Assembly (NCBI GenBank): GCA_963799425.1
Contig: CAWCXA010000011.1
Coordinates: forward strand, 124,001-188,000
DNA length: 64,000 bases
Reading direction: 5' to 3'
Source of the DNA: CAVWSM01 sp963799425
GTDB taxonomy: Bacteria; Actinomycetota; Actinomycetes; Jiangellales; Jiangellaceae
Below, piece after piece: positions 25,339 through 33,627 of the stretch; the first letter of the stretch is position 1; each line of letters begins with the position of its first letter. The position numbers and the translations under genes are program-made. Under the pieces are notes generated by a model that made no database searches, was not told where the DNA came from, and saw nothing but the letters and a program-made list of their open reading frames with translations.

Positions 25339-27864
25339 TTACTCGTTGTCGCCGGCGGTGTCGAGGGAGCTAGCGGCCCGGCGGCGTCCACCACGTCTCG
25401 TGGCGGCTTCGCCCGCCTCCCACGCCCAGTTGCTTACCTCGGGCATGTCCTCACCCGTACGGCGGATGTACTGGCTGTGCTCGATCAGCTTGTCCCGCAA
25501 GGCTTCTCGCGCGTACGCCGCCGATGGTCCCAGCTGCGGGCAACGGTCGATGACGTCGATCGCCAGGTGGAACCGGTCTATCTGGTTGAGCACACACATG
25601 TCGAACGGAGTCGTGGTGGTGCCCTCCTCCTTGTACCCGCGCACGTGCATGTTGGGGTGATTGTTTCGACGGTAGGTAAGCCGGTGGATCAGCCATGGAT
25701 ACCCGTGATAGGCGAACACGATCGGCTTGTCCCTGGTGAACAGCGAGTCGAACTCCTGGTCAGACAGTCCGTGCGGGTGCTCGCGCTCGTCCTGCAGGCG
25801 CATCAGGTCGACAACGTTGATGAACCGGATCCGCAGGTGGGGAAAGAAGCCACGCAGCAGCTGGGTCGCGGCTAGTGCCTCCATCGTCGGCACGTCGCCC
25901 GCGCAGCCGATGACCACGTCGGGCTCGTTGTCCCGGTCGTTGCTCGCCCAGTCCCAGATGCCGATGCCCTTGGTGCAGTGTTTGACGGCAGCGTCCATCG
26001 ACAGGAACTGCCGAGCCGGCTGCTTACCCGCCACGATGACGTTGACATAGTTGCGACTGCGCAGGCAGTGGTCGCCGACAGACAGCAGCGTGTTTGCGTC
26101 CGGTGGCAGGTAGACCCTGATGACGTCGGCCTTCTTGTTGATCACGTGGTCGATGAAGCCTGGGTCCTGGTGCGAGAAGCCGTTGTGGTCCTGGCGCCAC
26201 ACGTGCGAGGTCAACAGGTAGTTCAGTGACGCGATCGGCCGCCGCCACGGGATCCCGCGAGTCGTCTTCAGCCACTTTGCGTGCTGGTTGAACATCGAGT
26301 CGATGATGTGGATGAAGGCCTCGTAGCACGAAAAGAACCCGTGCCGACCCGTCAAGAGATAGCCCTCCAGCCAGCCCTGACACGTGTGCTCGGACAGGAT
26401 CTCCATCACCCGCCCGTCGGGTGCGAGCTTGTCGTCGTACGGGAATGTCTCGGCGTTCCACGCGCGATTGGTGACTTCGAGGACTGCGCCGAGACGGTTG
26501 GAGTTGTTCTCGTCCGGCGAGAAGACCCGGAAGTTCTTGTTCTCCTTGTTGCGTGCCATGACGTCGCGCAGAAACACGCCAAGGATCCGCGTGGCCTCCG
26601 CCACCGGCACACCCGGCTGGTCGACGTCCACGGCGTAGTCGCGAAAGTCCGGCATCCGCAGGTCATGCAGCAGGGCGCCGCCGTTGGCGTGCGGGTTGGC
26701 ACTCATGCGGCGGGTGCCCTGTGGGTGGAAGTTGGCGACCTCTGGTACGGGAGCGCCGGTGCTGTCGAAGAGCTCTTGGGGCCGGTACGACTTGAGCCAC
26801 TTCTCGAGCGCCTTGAGGTGCTTGGGGTCGTCGCGCACCTCGGAGAACGGCACCTGGTGGCTGCGCCAGTAGCCCTCTTCGCGAAGGCCGTCGATCTCTT
26901 TCGGCCCGGTCCAGCCCTTGGGTGAGCGCAGCACGATCATGGGCCAGCGCGGGCGCGTCGGGTCACCATGGTCGCGGGCCTGCCGGCGAATCTTGTCGAT
27001 GGCGTCGAGGACCTGGTCGAGTGTGCCGGCGAACTCCTGGTGCATGTAGTCCGGGTCGGAGCCGCTGACGAAGTACGGCTCCCAGCCGCAGCCCACGAGG
27101 AAGGCGCGTAGCTCGTCTTCGGGGATGCGGGCCAGAACTGTCGGGTTGGCGATCTTGTATCCGTTGAGGTGCAGGATCGGCAGCACAGCGCCGTCCGTGA
27201 CCGGGTCGAGGAACTTGTTGCCGTGCCATGACGTCGCGAGCGGCCCGGTCTCCGCCTCGCCGTCACCGATCACGCAGGCAACGACGAGGTCGGGATTGTC
27301 GAAGGCCGCGCCGAAGGCATGTGACAGCGAATAGCCAAGCTCGCCGCCTTCGTGGATGGACCCCGGCGTCTCCGGAGCGACGTGGCTGGGGATGCCGCCC
27401 GGGAACGAGAACTGGGTGAACAGACGCTGCATCCCTTCCTCGTCCAGCGACACGTTCGGATAGACCTGTGAGTACGTGCCCTCCAGCCAGGCGGCCCCGA
27501 CGATGGCTGGACCGCCATGGCCAGGGCCGGTGATGTAGATCATGTCGAGGTCGCGAGCCATGATCGCCCGGTTGAGGTGTGCATAGATGAACGAGAGCCC
27601 CGGCGACGTGCCCCAGTGGCCCAGCAGCCGCGGCTTGACGTGCTCGGCACGCAACGGCTCCTTCAGCAGCGGGTTGTCCAAAAGGTAGATCTGCCCCACG
27701 GACAGGTAGTTGGACGCCCGCCACCACTGGTCGATGACGCGCAGCTCGTCGGCAGACAGCGGGCCGTCGGCTGGGGAAGTGCTCTTGCTGGTTCTGCTGA
27801 CGGACTTCTTGGCCACTCTCTTGCCGGCTCCGCGGGCTTTGCGAGCGCGCGTGGTCGTGGTCAT
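25339..27864 (-). CDS. xfp: Xylulose-5-phosphate/fructose-6-phosphate phosphoketolase
   Basis: An 841-residue thiamine-diphosphate enzyme that splits ketose phosphates into acetyl phosphate and an aldose phosphate. Visible family segments are YITGPGHGGPA, PGSIHEGGELGYSLSHAFG, the ThDP motif CVIGDGEAETG, RSPKGWTGPKEIDG, FSPDENNSNRLG, QDHNGFSHQDPGF and VYLPPDANTLL. The N-terminus has an extra basic Ser/Lys/Arg-rich leader of about 35 residues. The ATG with GGAGGA upstream is chosen; the frame stays open further. It is convergent with cdsA and divergent from rlmN. No acetate kinase gene is nearby, so the fate of acetyl phosphate is not shown here. Confidence 0.96.
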   Translation of the reverse strand: MTTTTRARKARGAGKRVAKKSVSRTSKSTSPADGPLSADELRVIDQWWRASNYLSVGQIYLLDNPLLKEPLRAEHVKPRLLGHWGTSPGLSFIYAHLNRAIMARDLDMIYITGPGHGGPAIVGAAWLEGTYSQVYPNVSLDEEGMQRLFTQFSFPGGIPSHVAPETPGSIHEGGELGYSLSHAFGAAFDNPDLVVACVIGDGEAETGPLATSWHGNKFLDPVTDGAVLPILHLNGYKIANPTVLARIPEDELRAFLVGCGWEPYFVSGSDPDYMHQEFAGTLDQVLDAIDKIRRQARDHGDPTRPRWPMIVLRSPKGWTGPKEIDGLREEGYWRSHQVPFSEVRDDPKHLKALEKWLKSYRPQELFDSTGAPVPEVANFHPQGTRRMSANPHANGGALLHDLRMPDFRDYAVDVDQPGVPVAEATRILGVFLRDVMARNKENKNFRVFSPDENNSNRLGAVLEVTNRAWNAETFPYDDKLAPDGRVMEILSEHTCQGWLEGYLLTGRHGFFSCYEAFIHIIDSMFNQHAKWLKTTRGIPWRRPIASLNYLLTSHVWRQDHNGFSHQDPGFIDHVINKKADVIRVYLPPDANTLLSVGDHCLRSRNYVNVIVAGKQPARQFLSMDAAVKHCTKGIGIWDWASNDRDNEPDVVIGCAGDVPTMEALAATQLLRGFFPHLRIRFINVVDLMRLQDEREHPHGLSDQEFDSLFTRDKPIVFAYHGYPWLIHRLTYRRNNHPNMHVRGYKEEGTTTTPFDMCVLNQIDRFHLAIDVIDRCPQLGPSAAYAREALRDKLIEHSQYIRRTGEDMPEVSNWAWEAGEAATRRGGRRRAASSLDTAGDNE

Positions 27865-27962
27865 GGGCGATCCTCCGCTGCGGAGTGGGTATGGGCTCGA
27901 TGGCAAGCCTTTCGCGTCGACGGACAAACGCAACATGGCGTGCATGGGACACTGGTCGGGTC

Positions 27963-29093
27963 ATGCCTGCACCCGGTGAGCTCACCTTCGTCGCCCCGCG
28001 TCGCGCCAAACCGCCGCGCCACCTCGCAGACCTTGCGCCAGGTGAGCGCCGAGAGGCGGTGACCGAGCTCGGACACAAACCGTTCCGGGCGGCGCAGCTG
28101 TCCCAGCACTACTTCGCGCGGTTCACCCGCGACCCGCACGAGATGACCGACCTGCCCAAGGCCGTACGGGACGAGCTCGTGGGCCAGCTCATGCCGCGCC
28201 TGCTCGATCCCGTACGGCATCTCGAAGCCGACCGCGGCATGACCCGCAAGACGTTGTGGAAGCTGTTCGACGGCGCCCTCGTCGAGAGCGTCCTCATGCG
28301 CTATCCGGGCGGCGGCGTGCACCGCGACCGAGTAACGATCTGTGTTTCCAGCCAGGCCGGCTGCGGCATGAACTGCCCGTTCTGTGCGACGGGCCAGGCC
28401 GGCCTCACCCGCAACATGTCAGCCGGTGAGATCGTTGACCAGGTCGTGGCCGCGGCGGGCGCGCTCGCCCGCGGCGAGATCGCAGGTGGCCCGGGCCGCA
28501 TCACCAACGTGGTGTTCATGGGGATGGGCGAGCCGCTCGCCAACTACAAGGCGGTCATCGGCGCGGTGCGTCGTCTCACCGAGCCGGCTCCGGACGGCCT
28601 CGGCATCTCCCAGCGCGGCGTCACAGTGTCGACCGTTGGCCTCGTACCCAAGATCACGCAGCTGACCGACGAGGGATTGTCGGTCACCCTCGCGCTGTCC
28701 CTGCACGCGCCCGACGACGAGCTGCGCGACGAGCTCGTGCCGATCAACACCCGCTGGCGGGTCGGGGAGGCCCTGGACGCGGCACGGGCCTACTTCGACC
28801 GCACCGGCCGGCGGGTCAGCATCGAGTACGCGCTCATCCGCGACATCAACGACCAGGCCTGGCGCGGCGACCTGCTGGGTCGGCTGCTCGTGCAGCGCGG
28901 GAAGGGCTGGGTGCACGTCAACCCCATCCCGCTCAACCCGACACCCGGCTCGAAGTGGACTGCGTCACGTCCGGAGGACGAGCGCGCCTTCGTCGAATCG
29001 CTAGCCGCACACGGCGTTCCGGTCACCATCCGCGACACCCGTGGCCGCGAGATCGATGGGGCCTGTGGACAGCTCGCCGCGGTGGAGGTCTAA
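27963..29093 (+). CDS. rlmN: 23S rRNA (adenine2503-C2)-methyltransferase RlmN
   Basis: A 376-residue radical SAM methyltransferase acting on A2503 of 23S rRNA and A37 of some tRNAs. The CX3CX2C iron-sulfur motif is seen in SSQAGCGMNCPFCATGQAG, with GMGEPLANYKAV, VTVSTVGLVPKI, SLHAPDDELRDELVPIN and the C-terminal IRDTRGREIDGACGQL containing the second catalytic cysteine. The ATG at 27963 is chosen; the open frame extends into the phosphoketolase promoter region. It is 98 bases from the divergent phosphoketolase gene. Confidence 0.95.
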   Translation: MPAPGELTFVAPRRAKPPRHLADLAPGERREAVTELGHKPFRAAQLSQHYFARFTRDPHEMTDLPKAVRDELVGQLMPRLLDPVRHLEADRGMTRKTLWKLFDGALVESVLMRYPGGGVHRDRVTICVSSQAGCGMNCPFCATGQAGLTRNMSAGEIVDQVVAAAGALARGEIAGGPGRITNVVFMGMGEPLANYKAVIGAVRRLTEPAPDGLGISQRGVTVSTVGLVPKITQLTDEGLSVTLALSLHAPDDELRDELVPINTRWRVGEALDAARAYFDRTGRRVSIEYALIRDINDQAWRGDLLGRLLVQRGKGWVHVNPIPLNPTPGSKWTASRPEDERAFVESLAAHGVPVTIRDTRGREIDGACGQLAAVEV

Positions 29094-29126
29094 CATCACC
29101 CCGATACGAATGGGGTGAATCGGTCT

Positions 29127-30083
29127 ATGGCTGTCTCTCGGGAGCCCGAGTTCGGCACGGTTCGCATGCGCGAAGGGTACGACCTCGACGACGTCGACGA
29201 CTTCGTCGATCTCGTGGTCGACTCGCTCGACGGCAAGGGCAATCGCAAGGTCACGCCAGAGCAGATCGAGCGGTACGAGTTCAAGATCGTGCGCATGCGC
29301 ACCGGCTACTCGATGGAGGATGTCGACCGCTGGCTCGATGAGGCCGCGGCCGAGCTGCGCGCCCGCCTGAAGGCGGCCCGCCAGTCGGAACCGGCGCGCG
29401 CGGCGCAGCCGCCGCCGCCCCCACCTCCGGTTGCGCCGCCGCCACCCCCGGTCGCCCCTCCCGTCAGCCCTGGCTACGACGACTCCACGCAATGGTGGCC
29501 TGCGCCGACCCCGCCGGCACCCCCCGCTCCCGCGCCGCTCCCGATGCCTGCTCCGATGCCGGTCCCGGCTGCCGGCTACACCACGACGACCACCTACGGC
29601 ACGCCCGCGTACGACCCGCAGCCCAGCTACCCCCCGGGCACTCCGCTCGAGCAGACCGGCCACGGCCGCGACACGGCCACCGGCCACGCTGCTGCGCTGG
29701 TGCACCACATCGAGCTGTGGGTCCGCGACTTCGACTCCGGTGTCGCGTCGTGGGGCTGGCTATTCCAGCGGCTCGGCTGGCGCATCGGCCGGGTGTGGGA
29801 GCACGGCTGCGCCTGGGCGAGCCCCGACGGGCCCTACATCGTGATCGAGTCCGGCCCGGACCTGCGCTGGATGCCGCACGACCGGCGCTCGCCCGGGATG
29901 AATCACCTCGCATTCGAGGTGCTCGACCGGGCCACGGTCGACCGCATCGTCGCCGACGGCCCACTGCACGGTTGGCAACTGATGTTCCCCGACCGGCATC
30001 CGTTCGCGGGTGGGCCCGACCACTATGCGGCCTACATGGAGAACGGCGAGGGGTTCGAGGTAGAGATCGTCTCGGCGCAGTAG
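29127..30083 (+). CDS. DivIVA-repeat / proline-rich / VOC-domain fusion protein
   Basis: A 318-residue protein with three parts. Two copies of the short DivIVA-type motif lie at about residues 9–30 (FGTVRMREGYDLDDVDDFVD) and 52–73 (FKIVRMRTGYSMEDVDRWLD). A Pro/Ala-rich linker spans about 88–175, with long proline runs and a Tyr/Thr patch. The C-terminal 190–316 is a vicinal-oxygen-chelate (glyoxalase-like) domain with possible metal ligands in VHHIELWVRDFDSG, MNHLAFEVLD and EGFEVEIV. The usual coiled coil of DivIVA is absent. An in-frame GTG 12 bases upstream is an alternative start. It follows rlmN by 33 bases. Function is unknown; the architecture suggests an enzyme or binding domain tethered to a DivIVA/polar site. 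Confidence 0.85.
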   Translation: MAVSREPEFGTVRMREGYDLDDVDDFVDLVVDSLDGKGNRKVTPEQIERYEFKIVRMRTGYSMEDVDRWLDEAAAELRARLKAARQSEPARAAQPPPPPPPVAPPPPPVAPPVSPGYDDSTQWWPAPTPPAPPAPAPLPMPAPMPVPAAGYTTTTTYGTPAYDPQPSYPPGTPLEQTGHGRDTATGHAAALVHHIELWVRDFDSGVASWGWLFQRLGWRIGRVWEHGCAWASPDGPYIVIESGPDLRWMPHDRRSPGMNHLAFEVLDRATVDRIVADGPLHGWQLMFPDRHPFAGGPDHYAAYMENGEGFEVEIVSAQ

Positions 30084-30101
30084 GGGCTGCTCGAGTGGGC
30101 G

Positions 30102-31472
30102 CTAGTCGCCGAGGAGACGGCCAACGGCGGCGGCGCGGCGGGACGGCCGGCTCTTGCGGGCCTCGGCGGCATCGGCGGACTGCATGAGGCGCAGGGCGGC
30201 GTTGACGCCGAGCCAGCGAAAGGGTTCGGGCTCCCAGCGTGGCGAGCGGTGACCGACCCACGCCAGCTTCACCAGATCGGAGTCGCGGCCGAGCACCAGG
30301 TCGGCGAGAGTGCGTCCGGCCAGGTTGCTCGTCGCGACGCCGTCACCGACGTAGCCGCCAGCCCAGCCGAGCCCCGTGTGCACATCCAGGCCGCACGACG
30401 GAAACCAGTCCCGGGGCACTCCGAGCGGCCCGCCCCACTGATGCGTGATCTGCGCCCCCGCGAGCACCGGGAACAGCTCGCGCAGCGTCTCGTGCAGCGC
30501 CACGTGCACGCCGGCGTCCACGTCGTACGCAGGCCGCGTTTGAGAGCGGAAGTGGTACGGCGCACCGCGGCCGCCGAAGGCCAGCCGGCCGTCCGCCGTC
30601 CGCTGCCCGTAGATGATCATGTGCCGGAAGTCCGCGAACGTCTCTCGCTGCACCAGCCCGATCTGCTCCCACACGGAGTCAGGGAGTGGCTCGGTGGCGA
30701 GCATCAGGGAGTAGACCGGCGCCAGCGTGCGGGCATGCCCGGGCAGCACCGCCGTATAGCCCTCGGTGGCCCGCAGGACGACGTCCGCTCGGACAGTTCC
30801 GTAGGGCGTCTCCAGGCGTCGTGGAGCGATGCGGGTGACCGGGGTGTGCTCGTGCACCCGTACGCCGTGACGCTCGACCGCTGCGGCCAGCCCTCGGACG
30901 AGACGCGTAGGCTGGATTGCCGCGCAGTGCGGCGTAAAGGTCCCGCCCAGCACGTTGGTCGCTCCCATGCGCTCCGCGGCCTCCGCGGGCCCGAGGAGCG
31001 CCAGGTCGTCCTCCGAGTCGCCCCACTCGCGGCCCTCGGCGACGTATGCGCGCGCCCGCTCGAGCTGCGCCTTCGACCGCGCGGCGACCACCGTGCCGCC
31101 CTTGGTGAAGTGGCAGTCGATCCCCTCGAGATCGGCCACCCGACGGACCTCGTCGATGGTGCGCCGCATCGCCCGCTGCAGGGTGAGGGCCGGCTCACGC
31201 CCGTACCGTCGCGCAACGGCCGGCAGCGAGGCCGGGAACAACGCCGAGCACCAGCCGCCGTTGCGGCCCGACGCGCCGAACCCCGCGACCGCCTGCTCGA
31301 GCACGACGATTCGCAGGCTCGGGTCGGCAGCCGCCAGGTAGTACGCGGACCACAGCCCCGTGTAGCCCGCTCCGACGATGGCGACGTCGACATCGAGGTC
31401 GCCGGCGAGCGGCGGGCGCTCGGGGCCGCGCAAGTCGTCCGGCAGGGCGTCCCACCAGAGCGGGATGTGCAC
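30102..31472 (-). CDS. FAD-dependent amine oxidoreductase (PuuB-like)
   Basis: A 456-residue DAO-fold flavoenzyme. The N-terminal dinucleotide-binding motif is VDVAIVGAGYTGLWSAYYLA, followed by VVLEQAVAGFGASGRNGGWC, where the family carries its FAD contacts. The C-terminal FAD segment is GWAGGYVGDGVATSNLAGRTL. It resembles gamma-glutamylputrescine oxidase and related amine oxidases. The GTG start falls 8 bases after the stop of the aminotransferase, so both belong to the lrp operon. An open frame runs far upstream, across the aminotransferase, without meaning. Given the neighbours, putrescine or a related amine is the likely substrate; a secondary amine or amino acid is also possible. Confidence 0.85.
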   Translation of the reverse strand: MHIPLWWDALPDDLRGPERPPLAGDLDVDVAIVGAGYTGLWSAYYLAAADPSLRIVVLEQAVAGFGASGRNGGWCSALFPASLPAVARRYGREPALTLQRAMRRTIDEVRRVADLEGIDCHFTKGGTVVAARSKAQLERARAYVAEGREWGDSEDDLALLGPAEAAERMGATNVLGGTFTPHCAAIQPTRLVRGLAAAVERHGVRVHEHTPVTRIAPRRLETPYGTVRADVVLRATEGYTAVLPGHARTLAPVYSLMLATEPLPDSVWEQIGLVQRETFADFRHMIIYGQRTADGRLAFGGRGAPYHFRSQTRPAYDVDAGVHVALHETLRELFPVLAGAQITHQWGGPLGVPRDWFPSCGLDVHTGLGWAGGYVGDGVATSNLAGRTLADLVLGRDSDLVKLAWVGHRSPRWEPEPFRWLGVNAALRLMQSADAAEARKSRPSRRAAAVGRLLGD

Positions 31473-31480
31473 GAGTTCGC

Positions 31481-32851
31481 CTAGAGCAGCGACCAGGCGC
31501 GGCCGAGTACGTCTCGCAGGATCTGCTCGATCTCGTCGAACTCCTCCTGACCCACGATCAGCGGCGGGGCGAGCTGCACGACCGGGTCGCCGCGGTCGTC
31601 GGCGCGGCAGTACAGCCCGGCGTCGAACAGCGCCTTGGACAGGAAGCCGCGCAGGATCCGCTCGCTCTCCTCGTCGGTGAACGTCTCCTTGGTGCTCTTG
31701 TCCTTGACCAGCTCGATGCCGTAGAAGTACCCGTCGCCACGGACCTCGCCGACGATCGGCAGGTCGGTGAGCTTCTCCAGCGTCGCGCGGAAGGCGCCCT
31801 CGTTGTCGAGCACCCGCTGCGGCAGCTTCTCGCGCTCGAAGATGTCGAGGTTGGCGAGCGCCACCGCCGACGAAACCGGGTGCCCGCCGAACGTATAGCC
31901 GTGCGGGAAGAACGTGTCGCCCTGATAGAACGGCTCGGCAATGCGGTCGGAGAAGATCGCCGCGCCGATGGGGGAGTATCCCGAGGTCATTCCCTTGGCG
32001 CACAGGACGATGTCGGGTAAGTAGTCGAACTTCTCGCAGGCGAACATCGTGCCCAGTCGGCCGAAGGCGCAGATCACCTCATCGGACACGAGCAGCACGT
32101 CGTACGCGTCGCAGATCTCGCGCACCCGCTGGAAATAGCCCGGCGGCGGCGGAAAGCAACCGCCCGCGTTCTGCACCGGCTCCAGGAACACCGCGGCGAC
32201 GGTGTCGGGTCCCTCGAAGAGGATCGCCTGCTCGATCTGGTCGGCCGCCCAGCGCCCGAACGCCTCCAGGTCGTCGCCGTGTTCAGGAGCGCGGTAGAAG
32301 TTGGTGTTGGGCACCCGGAACGAACCCGGCACTAGGGGCTCGAACGGTGCCTTGAAAGCGGGGATGCCGGTGATCGACAGCGCGCCTTGCGGCGTGCCGT
32401 GGTAGGCGATCGCCCTGCTGATCACCTTGTACTTGCCGGGCTTGCCGACCAGCTTGAAGTACTGCTTGGCGGCCTTCCACGCCGTCTCGACCGCCTCGCC
32501 GCCGCCGGTCGTGAAGAAGACCTTGTTGAGATCGCCGGGGGCGTACGACGCGAGCCGGTCGGCGAGCTCGACCGCGGCCGGGTGGGCGTAGCTCCAGATC
32601 GGGAAGAACGCGAGCTCGGCTGCCTGCTTGGCGGCGACGTCAGCGAGTTCCCTGCGTCCGTGTCCAGCCTGCACGACGAAGAGCCCGGCAAGACCATCGA
32701 GGTAGCGCCGGCCGTTGCTGTCGTAGATGTAGGCGCCTTCGCCGCGCACGATCGTGGGCACGGGTGCGTCCGCGTACGACGACATGCGGGTGAAGTGCAT
32801 CCACAGGTGTTCGTAGGCGGTGCGGGACATCTGGTCAGGGTTGCTCGTCAT
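31481..32851 (-). CDS. Class III PLP aminotransferase, putrescine/omega-amino-acid type
   Basis: A 456-residue fold-type I transaminase. Family segments are RRYLDGLAGLFVVQAGHGRRE, split here as RRYLDGLAGLFVV; FFTTGGGEAVETAWKAAKQY; AVFLEPVQNAGGC; LVSDEVICAFGRLG; and the PLP-lysine region LCAKGMTSGYSPIGAAI. It is like SpuC-type putrescine–pyruvate and beta-alanine–pyruvate transaminases. The start overlaps the lrp stop by 4 bases. With a dedicated polyamine transporter and an aminobutyraldehyde-type dehydrogenase across the divergent promoter, putrescine is the best guess as amino donor, yielding 4-aminobutanal and probably alanine. Confidence 0.88.
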   Translation of the reverse strand: MTSNPDQMSRTAYEHLWMHFTRMSSYADAPVPTIVRGEGAYIYDSNGRRYLDGLAGLFVVQAGHGRRELADVAAKQAAELAFFPIWSYAHPAAVELADRLASYAPGDLNKVFFTTGGGEAVETAWKAAKQYFKLVGKPGKYKVISRAIAYHGTPQGALSITGIPAFKAPFEPLVPGSFRVPNTNFYRAPEHGDDLEAFGRWAADQIEQAILFEGPDTVAAVFLEPVQNAGGCFPPPPGYFQRVREICDAYDVLLVSDEVICAFGRLGTMFACEKFDYLPDIVLCAKGMTSGYSPIGAAIFSDRIAEPFYQGDTFFPHGYTFGGHPVSSAVALANLDIFEREKLPQRVLDNEGAFRATLEKLTDLPIVGEVRGDGYFYGIELVKDKSTKETFTDEESERILRGFLSKALFDAGLYCRADDRGDPVVQLAPPLIVGQEEFDEIEQILRDVLGRAWSLL

Positions 32852-33327
32852 CGTGTTCCCCAGGTGTAGGTCTGCTTGCGGAGCTTGAGGTAGAGAAAGG
32901 TCTCGGTGCTCGCCACGCCGGGCAGTGCGCGGATGTGCTCGGAGAGCAGGTCGAGCAGGTGCGCGTCGTTCTCTGCGACCACCTCGGCGAGGATGTCGAA
33001 CGACCCGGCAGTCAGCACGACGTAGTCGACCTCGGCGATCTCGGCCAGCGCATCGGCGACCACCCTGCAGTCGCCCTCGACGCGGATGCCGATCATCGCC
33101 TGCCGCCCGAGACCGACCTGGACGGGGTCGGTGACAGCCACGACTTGCATCACTCCGGTGTCGATGAGCCGCTGGACACGCTGCCGGACGGCCGCCTCGG
33201 ACAGCCCCACGGCCTTGCCGATGGCGGCGTACGACCGGCGGCCGTCCTGCTGCAGCTGCTCGATGATCGATTTCGAGACGTCATCGAGGTGGCCGTTGCG
33301 GTCGCGGAGAGTCACGCGGGTCATCAT
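32848..33327 (-). CDS. Lrp/AsnC family transcriptional regulator
   Basis: A 159-residue regulator with an N-terminal AsnC-type HTH (VSKSIIEQLQQDGRRSYAAI, GLSEAAVRQRVQRLIDTGVM) and a C-terminal RAM ligand domain (GIRVEGDCRVVADALAEI, YVVLTAGSFDILAEV). The ATG pair MM leaves the exact start open by one codon. It is the first gene of an operon with the aminotransferase and amine oxidase and is divergent from the dehydrogenase–potDABC operon, so it is well placed to control both. Four GATTCNG half-sites lie in the shared upstream region. Confidence 0.92.
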   Translation of the reverse strand: MMTRVTLRDRNGHLDDVSKSIIEQLQQDGRRSYAAIGKAVGLSEAAVRQRVQRLIDTGVMQVVAVTDPVQVGLGRQAMIGIRVEGDCRVVADALAEIAEVDYVVLTAGSFDILAEVVAENDAHLLDLLSEHIRALPGVASTETFLYLKLRKQTYTWGTR

Positions 33328-33365
33328 TACGGCCGCACGATCTCGTTGACAAGCAAATCCGCGGA

Positions 33366-33390
33366 GATTCGGCACGCCAGGTGCGGAATC
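33366..33390. promoter_or_regulatory. Candidate Lrp operator 1
   Basis: A 25-base imperfect palindrome, GATTCGGCAC then five bases then GTGCGGAATC, with 9 of 10 outer pairs matching. It lies 39–63 bases upstream of the lrp ATG. Binding by the adjacent Lrp protein is inferred from position and symmetry. Confidence 0.55.
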
Positions 33391-33479
33391 AACACGTCCG
33401 GCTGGGCGTGGCCACGGTTTACGCAGCCTGGACCGGCGAGCTCTGGCCTCTTGCCCTCGGTGCACAACGATCCGATAGC

Positions 33480-33516
33480 GATTCCGTGGCAAATAGCGCA
33501 GGGCCCCTACGGAATC
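33480..33516. promoter_or_regulatory. Candidate Lrp operator 2
   Basis: GATTCCGT at 33480–33487 is repeated in inverted form as ACGGAATC at 33509–33516, with 21 bases between. The half-site is the same GATTC(C/G)G seen in operator 1, giving four half-sites in 151 bases between divergent operons. Confidence 0.5.
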
Positions 33517-33627
33517 CCTTGTCAGCACCCGGCTCACATGTCAGGATCAGCGACTTGGGGGGGTGGATCGGGCGATGCCGCTATATTCGATCCGGTTTGG
33601 GACGACTTGAACATCGGGTGAGGTGAT

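Larger units (their letters stand above)
33328..33627. promoter_or_regulatory. Divergent control region, lrp operon and dehydrogenase–pot operon
   Basis: A 300-base region with no supported gene. It contains two inverted repeats built on GATTCNG (separately listed) and a good -10-like TATATT at 33583–33588, about 40 bases before the dehydrogenase ATG, though no well-spaced -35 was found. On the other side TTGACA-like TTGACA at 33346 is close to the lrp start. The region likely integrates amine sensing by the Lrp protein. Confidence 0.55.
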
